NCBI GenBank assembly: GCA_028023455.1
Contig: JAQFVV010000013.1
Coordinates: 11,444,579 to 11,508,578, forward strand
Origin: Epiperipatus broadwayi
Lineage: Eukaryota; Onychophora; Udeonychophora; Euonychophora; Peripatidae
DNA length: 64,000 nucleotides
Direction of reading: 5' to 3'
In this document: one piece after another, positions 34,586 to 46,429 of the stretch
How positions within the stretch are numbered: position 1 is the stretch's first letter
Layout: each line of letters opens with the position of its first letter
Translations under genes and position numbers: made by a program
Notes under the pieces: model-generated
Database searches by the model: none
What the model was told of the DNA's origin: nothing
The model's input: the letters and a program-made list of their open reading frames with translations, nothing else

Positions 34586-37237
34586 ACATTTGAAACATTT
34601 GCATGCGCTTCGGGAATGGAAGGGCCAATGCTAGAAACATTGTTGGCTTTCAGTATTTTGCCTAATGTTAATAAAGTCATATTTGGCATTATTATTTATC
34701 ATATTCCACATTAATTAGAGATAGTAATTTATTCTCTCACTATTTAGAAATGCTTATTTATGCCAGTATATTTAGAGATGGTAGTGTTAGTCTTTATCAT
34801 TATTTTTCTAGCTTATTTTTACAAGAGATAGTAGTGTTAATCACTCTTATTTAGCATTTGTATAATCATGGCATATATTTTGGCGATAGAGCTTAGACTC
34901 CTCTATTTTAAGGTAATCATTATTTAATATTTTTGTCCCTGAAGTGCATTCTCATTAATTTTCCTGACTAGTGACAAAGTCTTAGATCCTTTATTAGCCC
35001 TCAAAAGTAGGTGCAATCGTATGAGTTATGCCCTCATACTTTTCACTTTGCCTTACTTAATTATTAGAAGATTGATTGTGTTTGTAGTTTGTTTAATAAA
35101 GCATGTGAATTATTTTTACTATGGTTTTACCTGGCAATTTTAGCTACAGCATTCTCGGTTGGCTTAAATGTGAATAATTCATTGTAAATGTGTAAGTACT
35201 ATATTTGAGTTTTACTAATAATGAGAACTAAATATGATAATCAAATTAAAAATTTTTGTGTTTAGGCATAAATAGACAATATACATCTATTTGATCACTC
35301 CTTCATTGCTGGATTGGTAAGCTATTATTACTGAGTATATTAAATATTCATAAAAGAGACACACTACTTATATGAAAGTTATTATTCATTGTATGAAGAC
35401 ATTGATAAATGAAAACTTTTTGATAATTAAACAATAGAAAATTTATTTAATAAAACATGATATAAATTTTTAAATCATTCTATCATAATTTTCAAGAATT
35501 AAAGTTGTGAAAGCCTTTGGCTCTATGGACTCAAATATAGAATATTTGTAATTTTGTATTTGTTTTCTTGTACAATAGATATCTGCTATTGTTATTTAAA
35601 AAACTTCTCATAATTATTTGTTCACATCATTCCACTTACCGATCAGAAATCATTCCACATATTGACTAAAATTAAATTCTTATAAAATATTACAAATTAT
35701 TTTAAGTGTATTGCTAAAAGAGTACATGAATATTGAAGCTAATAAAAGCCACTTTATTGAATTATTTAAGCATTAGTAGAACATCTAAGAAAGACACATT
35801 TTGCTTAAAACAGAATTATAATTTGTTTTATTACTTTGGATTAATTTAATTAATTCAATTTTCTTGTTTCAAATCACTGTACATGTTTATTTTAAATCAT
35901 TTTCTTATTCAAAGATAGTTTATGTTTAAGTAATTTATTCTGGGATATTTAGAATGGCTATTAAATCCCTTACCCATTCTTAATATCTGAGTGTAGTCCT
36001 AGCTTATTCATTATTTTATTCTAAAATTAAGAGATTATGTTTTTATTTTATTTAAGTTAGCAATAGTATCTTTATTATCATAATTGTGATAAGACATTAG
36101 TTTAGCGGAAGTGAATAGCTTATTTATTTTATTTCTAGGATTTCATTCAATATAGAATAAATCTGAAGAGTCTAAAATAATTTATTTTTATAATTTAAAT
36201 GAGATCATATTATCCTGAGACAGCCAAATTTAATTTAATGAACAATATTATTTAAATTTATTTTGATAATGAAGAAAGTACATTCAAAATATGGATCTTA
36301 AGTGGCATAGATTTTCAAAGAACATTTAAATTTTTTATAAGTAAATAATGTTTATCTGATTAAAGTAATAAGACACTTAGAAGATATTGAAGAGATGAAT
36401 TAGGTGATAGCTGTAGTAGATATTTATAGAATAAATTTAATTATAACCTCAATGGCATATACTTACAATATTAAAATACTTTTTTATGAGTGCTGAGTGA
36501 TTTAAGATTTCTCCACCTCTTGAGTTATTATTAATGATGCTTTGTATTTTCGTATTTTATTATAAATGCTTACCCTGTATATCTTCTTATTGTAATACAT
36601 GGTATTTATTTTATAAACCCACTTAGCTTAGCTATATTATTGCATAAGATATTTTATCCTATACATTTTCTCATTTCTAAATTACAATTTGGTTTGCCCA
36701 ACACATTACGAGGATGTGAGAGTTGATATAGCCTTTTGTGGCTTATCTCAATCTCTTCCCGTGTCATTTTTCCAGGTTAAAATATATATCAAATAATCAA
36801 CATAAGGCTAAATTTAGGTTTTCAAGTTTATACATCATCTGAGACATGAAAGTTATTCATGAAATTTCTATGTGATTCATGGTTTGAATTTAAGTACAAC
36901 TGTGTATCATTAAAATCTGTTTAATTCAATTTCTAAGCAGATTCAAGACTAACTGCAATGGGTATTTCTTAATATATTGATGAGGCTCCCATGAATGACT
37001 AGATTAAATTACTTGACTTTAATGTTAAATATGAACAAAAAAATTGCATGATAAAAAAGTTGATTTTGAATTTTTATATTGGTGGATAGTTATGATAAAA
37101 ATCTGATAGGAATTAAATAATATTTCTACAGTGCAACCATAATTTCTTATATATGGTCCTTCTGATGTGATGAGTAGTGTATTGAAAATTAATTTCTGCC
37201 TTACTGCATTTATATCTAAAGTGCTGCTATTAATTAT

Positions 37238-37268
<31 letters not shown>

Positions 37269-38829
37269 TTATGACATATTTATTGAAATTTATATGTAAA
37301 AAAAATTATTTCTTCACAATCTGTAAAATATGATTTCTGACATGCTAGTTAAATTATAATAGCTTAAGAGAAAATATACCTTCATAAGATCTTGAATTAA
37401 TAAACTCCAACTCACATAGATATAATAAAAATATATTCTGTTTAAATCTGTCCTTCATGTCAAATATAAAGTTATTAAGATTTCATTTATTTACAAAATT
37501 TGGCTAATATATAGCACTATTATTATAAAAGTACGATATCTAGTTATCAAGATAAAAATGGTATGTTAATTAATACTAATCTTTATTCAATTTAAAATGG
37601 AAGCCAGGTTTTCTATTTAGCTACATACAAAGTCCAAAAAACTTTATATAAATAATAAATGTCTGCCCTAGGATAATAATATAAAAAACTAAAGTAATGA
37701 AAATTTAATATATCTGATTAATTTAAAATCTGCCCAGTTTCATAGCCAGGATATTTCTTTCATTCTTAGAATAATATTGATATTATAACATCCGATTTTG
37801 ATATATGTGTACTTATTTGACATTAACTAAAATATATATAAAAAAATACTTACAGGTATGTCTATACATTTATCTATGCTTCTGTAGAAACATAAATAAA
37901 AAGTAATTTTTATTCCAACAAATGTGTGTATATTTAAAAATTATCAATTATGCTAAACCTAATATGCATGTTATTTATGTATATCTGTTTAATTACTTAA
38001 TATATCTTTTAAATTTAATTTTGAAAACGTAAGAATTTGTTTTTAAGAATAAAAAAAAAAATCAATAATCAAAGTATCTCTTTAAAAAACTATTAACAGA
38101 ATTATAATAAAAAGTTAATATTTTATATTTTGTAATATTTTGAGTTAAACAGGTAAACAATAACAAAAAAATAATTTCTTTTTAAGCACTATTTTTTTTT
38201 TATAAAGTGCATGATGGAATTTTCTTTTTATTTAAATTTTCTTAAAAACTGAAGTATTCTTTCTTCAGAGTCTTTAGAATCCAAAAACTATGTTATAATT
38301 GATGCTAGAATAATTATTCGTTTGATTTACAAATCCAAATATTAATTAAATCATTGAATTTAATATAAAAAGTAATTAATTAAAGTAAGCAAAGAACAAA
38401 AAAAAAATTTTTTTTCCATCATTTACCCAAGCTATCTAATTGGCTGACGAATTCAGCAGAAGAAAACTAAGGGCCTTCCTCATTTTTTTTTTTTATAACT
38501 TTTAGCGAAACTTTGTAATTTGACAATACAGACTAATAAATATATTTTTTTTAATTAGTAAATCATTAAGAAAAAAATTACTTCCTTTAATAGTGATGTC
38601 AAATCTCTTTCTCTCTCACTCTTTCTTTACAAGTGTACTTTACCCAGCATTATCATTGGGGAAAAAAGTTATTTATAATTTTGGTTATTCATATATATAT
38701 ATATTTAAATTAAATTAATATGATTCAAAAATATTTATCAATTCTTTAATTATGTAGAATCAGTTTATTATTATTTTTATATAATAATAGTAATGGAAAA
38801 CTATTCAAGAAAGTTTAAAATTTTAATAA
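34586..38829. other. AT-rich, possible LINE 5' region then no feature
   Basis: The first 280 bases may include the LINE 5' UTR. They contain three diverged units beginning AGAGAT(A/G)GTA at about 34717, 34773 and 34825. The rest is AT-rich with a (CA)n(TA)n microsatellite at 37238-37268 and homopolymer runs. A 75-codon frame (37025-37252 on -) overlaps that microsatellite and is not convincing. Confidence 0.4.
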
Positions 38830-39347
38830 AAATAATATCTAAGCATTGTTTACAACCAGGTCGGTCATAATCATAGAATTACAATAATATATATAAAATA
38901 CCATATATGTGATTATGCAATACATGATTCTTTCTTGTTTATTGCATTGATATTATTTTCTATAAACTATGCCTCTTTATATTTTATTTTTTGATCATTA
39001 TATTCAGTACAAACAACATCAATATTAATAGAATCAAAATTATGTCCCAATTTAATTTCATGTTCCAAAAATATAGATTAAACATTAGAGTCTGTTTTTA
39101 TAAATATTTATATTGTGCTAATCTTATAGCACAATTGGCATGGGATTCTTCATAATAAATTGCATTGCATTTGGGTTCATTATATTTAATTTTATAAACT
39201 ATTTATAGAGATTGGTTAGGAGATAATTTATCTTTACTATTGGGTAGAATTTGATTAAGATTATAAGATATTCAAAAACTGATGTTACAGTCATTATTGT
39301 TTTCATCCTTTTAGAAATATTAGGCATATAAGGAAGACCAATCCATG

Positions 39348-39380
<33 letters not shown>

Positions 39381-39690
39381 TATTATTAAATTACTATTCA
39401 AAGATGAATACAATTTTTTAAGAGTTTTGTTTAATAAATTATAATTATAACCTAATTTAATTAAATCTTTCATATAAATTTCAATGTTATTTTTTTTCTA
39501 TCTGCTTCAAACTTACATAATTTAAAGTTTTTATGCAAAAAATATTTAAATCCAATTGTTACATCATATCCAATTACTCTTCACTTCAATAAAGTTAAAT
39601 TATTAAAACTTTTGACTATAACTGTCAAAGCATGTGAAAAATTGCTAGATTTATTATAATCAAATATTAATATTAAAATTTAATATTTAA
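38830..39690 (-). mobile_element. Penelope-like element, family C, copy 1 (3' portion)
   Basis: Matches the 3' part of the PLE at 50.3-52.0 kb over many hundred bases on the same strand. On - the translation includes LSPNQSL...VYKIKYNEPKCNAIYYEESHANC (about 39115-39220), the GIY-YIG region, where the YYGK of the other copy is changed to YYEE. The 3' end is shared (CTATGATTATGACC...TGGTTG...CAATGC, near 38840-38880). A (CAT)n microsatellite at 39346-39380 has expanded inside the element where the other copy has CCATGCATTACTATTATC. RT homology is not visible upstream of about 39690, so the copy is truncated. Stops throughout. Confidence 0.7.
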
Positions 39691-40400
39691 AATAAATTTA
39701 TGATCCACACCAATGACAATTAAAACAAATCACTTTGTAACAGAATAAAATACATTACTATTACTAGGACTCTAACTAAATACAATTATGATCATTATGG
39801 ATATATATTGACTTAATATAATATTTACTTTGATCAATAATGATCTAAAATATGTAAACATTTAATTGCAACCACTTTTATTCATCTTCAATGATTATCA
39901 TATTAGTACCATTATCAATCATTAAATCAATTCATATATAGTTTCTATCTTAATATAACTGTTACTTGTTACTAACAAAATAATTATAATAAGCTTCTAA
40001 TTACTTATTAAATATTTAAAAATGTCAAATCAATTAATTTATTTCTATATAAAAACTCTATACCTATTCAGATAATAAACATTAAATTCAGCACAAAGAA
40101 AATATTATGTAATTATACTCTCTTTCCTATTTTATGTTTTGCTTTCCGAATTATTTTTGTAACTACTTCCAATGAATTACATGGTATAATCAATTAATGG
40201 ATATTGCCTCATCCAAATACATTTAACCAATAAATTTACATAAATTAAAATCAAAAATATATTTATGGCATATTTAATTTTAATGTATATGTTTTATTGT
40301 AATTCTATAAATACGACCACCTTGGGTGAAATACATAATGTATGGAAATCACTAATCAACTTTGCTCTGAGGAAAAAGTGGAGAAATCAGGAGGAACCTC
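39690..40400. other. AT-rich, no feature found
   Basis: No similarity to the RT part of the related PLE that I can detect; no ORF. A GCTCTGAGGA...GAAATC stretch near 40366-40390 superficially resembles a hammerhead core but has no stem between the two boxes. Confidence 0.4.
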
Positions 40401-40404
40401 ATAG

Positions 40405-40795
40405 ATAAGTATATGAAATTACTACATACTGTTGCCTTTGGCAGGATGGCTCAGTTGGTTAGAGCGTTACCTTAAATTTCAATAATCAAGAATCTAAGGA
40501 CCCAGGTTCGAATCCCATGCTAGTACTGTCACTGGTCAGGCCAGCAACACCCGAAGAAGAGGGGAGAAAAATACCTCTCGAAACGTTGTGCATATACTAA
40601 CCTGTTTGCTGTGATATTACTAACAGTTGATGCATATACTAACCTGTTTGCTGTGATATTACTAACAGTTGAATGCATTTGGAATATTTAACTAAAAATT
40701 AAACTTTTCTAAAGACATTCAACACACATATTAGATGATGGAAATAGTCCAATATAAAAATACAGCTAGAACACCATCATCACAAACCTTCAGAA
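40405..40795 (+). mobile_element. tRNA-derived SINE family 2, copy A
   Basis: A-box TGGCTCAGTTGG (40447-40458) and B-box GGTTCGAATCC (40505-40515) identify a tRNA-like head with internal pol III promoter. The body contains a CCGAAGA ... CGAAAC pair enclosing an AGAGG/CCUCU stem (40550-40585), like the core of a hammerhead ribozyme. It is followed by CATATACTAACCTGTTTG and a tail ending GGAAATAGTCC...CACAAACCTTCAG. A 42-bp unit (TGCATATACTAACC...AACAGTTGA) is perfectly duplicated in tandem at about 40590-40673, unlike copies B and C. The best-preserved of three copies. Confidence 0.8.
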
Positions 40796-43700
40796 AAACA
40801 CTTAGATATTATGTTTATTAAAATTTTAAACTTTCCTGAATAGTTTTCCACTACTATTATTATTGTTTCAATAATATACTTTATTGTCAACAAATGTTAC
40901 ATCATATTTACATACTTTCTGCCTTAGCTACAATAGCATGATGATTTTTACAGATTTAGTTTGAGATTTTCATTGCTAATTACATAGGGATGAATGTGAT
41001 GAATAGGGATCTACAACAGTTAACCTATTCAATTACAATACTTTAAAAACTCTGAGTTTTCATGGTAGATTTTTTCACATTATAATATTTTTGTTACTGC
41101 TATCATTGTTTAATTTTACTATTCATTTCTGATTTCTTGTTTGTTAGTGTCCCTCCTTCCATCTCTCATTAATATTCTGTTATGGTCTTTGTTCATTGGT
41201 CAAACATTTTATTTATTTGTTCAGCTGTGTGAGAATCCATAATTAATTCAGGAAACAATGGCTGGAGAATATTAATATAAGTCTTCTTTAGAAGATTCTG
41301 ATATAAAACAGTGATAGATAAGAATAAAGCTTTTAAAATTAATGTACCTAAACTGATATTAATAAAAATATGTAATATGAGACTAATTTGTCATATTTTT
41401 AAAATGGATGCAATAGTTGCTGTGATTATAATAGCTAATTATAATAAATATTGGTGCTAAACAGTGACACACCAAAATCGTATACAAAAAAAGCAACTGT
41501 GATTTACAAGTCAAAGTTAAATTTAATAAACAATTTATGAAATATAAATACTAATATATTCAAATAATTATATATAAATATTTTAGTAATTGTATATAAA
41601 ATGTGTATATGAAAGAATATACAAAAATATAAAATTTCATTTTCCCTAAATATGATTATTTATATGAGTGAAAGATAAAGTATGCAAGAATGCATAATTT
41701 CATTTTCTGTATATATGATCCAGATTTCTTTTATTTGCCTTTTGGGAAGTCAAGATTCTGTTTATAAAATTGGGGATAAAAAAAATGTAAAGGCAAAAGA
41801 GATATTTGTAGTATTATTTTTCTATTACCATTTCCTCCCTTTAAAAACTAAAATTTATAGAAAAGGATAAATAACATTTTTGACAACGATTCCTAAAAAT
41901 ATAAATTGTCAGAAAGAAAAAAAAATCTACATTTAACATTTGATCTGATATCTAGATAAAAAAAGTTCTCTAAAAAAAAACAACAACATATGATGTGTGT
42001 GAACATATAAATATACATTTTTGTAATGATGTCTGCTTTTCGTGTATACACATACAAGCTTTCCTAGTCTTTTTCTTAAAGCAACATCATCTGATCTGTT
42101 TTTTCATCAAATCTATGAATTAGTTTTTAGCACAAATATTTCGTAATCATGCTGAAAACTATACATTAGATCATATGAAAAATATGTTTGAAGAAAAAGT
42201 ATTGTATTTTCAATTCCTATACCAGATGGAATAATATACAATAGACAATTATAACCAAATTATAACATATGCTAATCATCAATGGTAGTTTGTATCATAT
42301 TTCATTCATGTTTCTTTATTATAGATGCATTGACATTCATAAGACTTATCCAAATTGTTCTGGGAAAATTTAAAGAAAAGCCACTTCTAACACAGAATCA
42401 TACTCCTAGCAAAAAATGCTGCAGAGATTATTATTGTCATTTACAATATTTGATTGCAATGGAAGTAAAGATAATTTGTATGTTTCTATATACTCAATCT
42501 TACAACTATTTTTTCATTGAGATTACTAACGGTAAACTGATCATAATATATAGACAAAAAAGAAAATTTAATGAAATAAGGACTGATGAATTAAAGAATA
42601 CTTAAATTACACCATGTTCTCACCCCCCCCCCCAAAAAAAAAAAAACAACAACAATAAACTGTAGTAACATAAATCAGATATGAATATTATAACATCAGA
42701 AAAATGTGTTTTTAAAATAAGTTTCACATTGCAAAAATTTTGCTTATCTACATTTTATTCATTAATAGTAGATGTCAAATAATTTTCCTTAATTTATTTT
42801 CATATAATCATACACTGGTGTTGTCAAATTATTGTAATTTATTTTAATGACAGGAATCTATTCTAAATAGTTTACAATATAAATTTTAATAAAAATAAGG
42901 CGATTACAGAAAAAATTAAAATAAGATGGTATGTAATATAATACACAAGTGAAACAAAATTTTTAAAAATATCAGTCATAGTAGTGTAAAATAATGATCC
43001 AGCTTTTTTTTAACAAATCACAAGTTTATTATTAGAAGCATTAACAAACCTATTAGCCAGTACACTTGTGCTTCTGTTTTGTTAATTTAGTTTAATAAAT
43101 GGCAAACTTTAAGAGTTAAATATTCTTCAATTGACTACCAAGTGATAAAAGTAAAAAAGAAATCAGGTCAATTGAATGAAATTATTGCATTCAATTTACC
43201 ACTATGTTCCTTTGATCATGACATGATTATTTAATTGACCTTACATTTATCTTTTATTTATTTATTTTCCAAGAGATCAAAGCTTCTTTCATTTACCATA
43301 AAAGTGAGGTCATTAAAATAATTACTATGACTTAGTATTATATCTATACAGCTTAACTCTCAGTAATAAAGACAATAGTGAATCCCAAAACTCATCATAT
43401 ATCAAAAATCATATAAAATGTAAGCAGTTACAATAACTTTCTATAATAAAAATTCATTCACTAACACTATTATTTAAAATAACAGTTTTATTATGCACAT
43501 TATTATTCTAAAATCCTAATTTATGCATAGCATAACCTAATTGCTATCCACTTTTACCATTAATTTTTTAACAATTTATCAAATGTGTAGGCATATTTCT
43601 TGAAATGACATCATGATTCATTAAGTAAAATAAAGCAAGCTAGCAAGGGAGGAAAAAAAATTGAATAAACAAAAAAAATTTCTAATTTATTTTTGATGTT

Positions 43701-46130
43701 TTTTTTTTTGTGCGATCAGTTTTCTTTTTTTTTTTTTACTTTAAGCTGAGATTTTATCACACAAATGTTTGAAAAGAGTAAGTACTGTATATTATTGTGA
43801 AAAATATTAAAATTAAAATAAAGCAAATAAAAAAATATATTTTAGCTAACAAAAATCTGAATTTTATAATTTATTTTTAGTGCACTTTATTATAAAATCA
43901 GTTTATATATATATAAGGCATAAAATCTAAATTTCTATTTTTGGAGTGGTTACATCTACAATAAAAACATTTTTTATTAAATAATTTTACTAATCTAATA
44001 TTATAAAGATATTAAATAAAAATTAAGTAATTCAACTGTACCTTAGTTAATGAAATATATATATATATATATTCCAATTTATTTATGGTAAGGTTATTAG
44101 TAAGCCTTTTTTTTTAAAAATTATATAATGAATAAAACTTTCTTTATGGTATAAATTTAACAATCTTGTCATATGGGAAAGAAATATTGCTTTTAATGAA
44201 GTGTGTATCCTATTTTATTAGTTTTATAAATATGTTATATTTTAAGATCATTATATAGAATCAATGCATTTTTCAAAATAATGAATACAAGACATTGTGG
44301 GGAATCCTTCCATAAAGAGTAAGAGTGATAAATGTGTATGCTAATTTTATTTTCTATTAACACTGATTTCTAAGTGGGAAGAGAAATTTCATTAAACAAT
44401 CTATAAAAATATATCAAAGCCAAGTACAACAACAATTCAGTTTACATTAATCTATATTAAAAATGGTTGTATAAATAGTTTTTAAATTATAAGTGACATT
44501 CTGTTACCATTGTGGAGAATTATTAAAAAAATAACTTGCAAGCATTAATTTTTTAATAATATGAACATGGTATTGTTACTTCATTATATATATATTTAAT
44601 GGACTTATTTTAGAAAAGTGCTACTGATTTTCTGCATAAGCTAATTATAAACATTTGTAATTATAGAACTTATTTCACCAATGAATAGATTGAGGAATCA
44701 TAACTAAGATTCAAATTTTGTTTTGAAACTACTTAACTGAATAGTACTCATTGACATGTTTTCCTATATTAATTAAAAATTAATAAAAATTCACAGTCAA
44801 ATTTATGAAGATTGATTAAGTTAAAATATATTTGATAGTTCTCGCAACAAATTTTTGATTTATCACCTTTCACTCAAACATGAGAAATTGCTGCAGTAAA
44901 TCCACAAAACGATTATTCATATTTTATTTTTCAGGTCTCTAAGTTTTTGAAAGTAACCTACTAATCTGTTTATATCCTTATAATAATTTTGTCCATGATG
45001 CAGGTTTAGCATAATGGTAAGATAAAAAAAATTAAGAAGTAAAATTTTCTGGATCATTTCTCTCAAACAAAGACCAATTAGCAAAAAACTAATAATGAGA
45101 ATATGCTGGTATAGCAACAGTGATATAACTTACAACTTTAATTCTTAGAGGGAGCTGTATCATGCAATACTGACTCTAATGCAAATATATTTAGTTCTAA
45201 CACTAGAATGGACCACTGTATAAACTACATCAACAAGAATTGATGCATAAAAATTAATTTGAATAACAACAACAATTTTATTTAATACATACATTAGAAT
45301 GTACGACAAATTATACTGTGCTTCCTTCCAAAAGTATTGGTGAATGAAACAGGTAGAATAAACTAATATACATTATGTTACATTTATGTAAAATATTAAT
45401 TTAAAAAAACTATATATACATTAAATATGTACCATTTAAAATATGAAAATTTGCAAATGATATCATATAAAAAATATAATAAACATATATATATATATGA
45501 AGAGATAGAAAGAACTTTTCATAAATTTATAACAAGTATTTTTTTTCAGAAGTATTAATCACATAGGATCTTTTAAAAGACTTACTAATTTTGTCAAGAG
45601 ATATTTTAGTATATTCCCTTTGGCTTCTGTTTCCAAATTTGTAATAATTTTATAGTTTCAGTATAAGTAAAAAATAAACTTCTAGTACCAAAAGTAGTTT
45701 TAATCTGATTAAGTTTGTCTTTATTAATAAAAAATTATAAATTATTCAATGCCTAAAATACTCTCATATATTAAGCAAACAATACTTATTAAAAATATCC
45801 CCAAAAATGATGTGCAGAGCATAATTTTGCAATATTTGCAGATTTGAAATTACATAATCAGGTCTCCTTTTCCCAAACAGAATTGCAATAAGTCATTGTA
45901 ACCAATAAAACATGATTCATTCATATACACCTAAAATATTATTTCTTGGTAAAAATGAACATGAGGAAAAAACAAATAATTCTGCTAACACAAACAAATG
46001 TATAAAAAAGCCACATAACCAGACCATGATAAATTTTGATCTAACCAGATACCCAAATTTTGAATACTATTTACATTTTCTATTTTGTGACAACAAAAAA
46101 CAAACCAACATAATGTGTATATCTTTTACA
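40796..46130. other. AT-rich, no gene found
   Basis: 5.3 kb without recognisable coding or transposon sequence. Contains C10A12 at about 42626-42648, several T runs and TA tracts. An open 107-codon frame at 42282-42605 (+) has no motif, homologous neighbour or compositional change, so it is probably chance. Confidence 0.4.
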
Positions 46131-46139
46131 ATATAATTT

Positions 46140-46284
46140 TAATACATTAAAGATCAGCCTTTTAAAGCTATTGTGCATGTGCTTTTTTACGAGTGTTAAT
46201 AATAAATGAATACTTTCATTTATTATTAACACTCGTAAAAAAGCGCATGCACAATAGCTTGAAAAGGCTGATCTTTAATGTATT
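46140..46284. mobile_element. 145-bp near-perfect palindrome (hairpin MITE-like)
   Basis: Arms of 71 bases (46140-46210 and 46214-46284) are complementary at 69 positions around a 3-base loop (TAC). The ends read TAATACATTAAAG and CTTTAATGTATTA, so TA borders are present. The arms hold TTTTTTACGAGTG and GTGCATGTGC, more complex than the surroundings. A transcript would fold into one long stem. A miniature DNA transposon or a hairpin-RNA source both fit; no ORF of note. Confidence 0.8.
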
Positions 46285-46429
46285 ACAATTTATAAGACAT
46301 AGCGCTATAAAAATAAATGCTTATTTAAATATAATTTTAATGAAAAAGAATAATCATTCATCAATTTTTAATACAAATATCACAGCCTGAGTTTTATAGT
46401 TACTTAGACAAAAGTGATTACTTTTGAAT

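Noticed and set aside
39346-39380. (CAT)n as a separate element
   Set aside because: It is a microsatellite expansion within the PLE copy; flanks on both sides align with the related PLE at 50.8 kb.
40366-40390. Hammerhead core CTGAGGA...GAAA
   Set aside because: The intervening AAAAGTGGA cannot form a stem.
40445-40520. A genuine tRNA gene
   Set aside because: A and B boxes are present, but the acceptor and anticodon stems cannot be closed and related sequences occur at 48.8 and 55.9 kb; it is a SINE head.
42282-42605. 107-codon open frame on +
   Set aside because: No motif, no composition change, no neighbouring coding signal, and it ends in ordinary AT-rich sequence; chance ORF.
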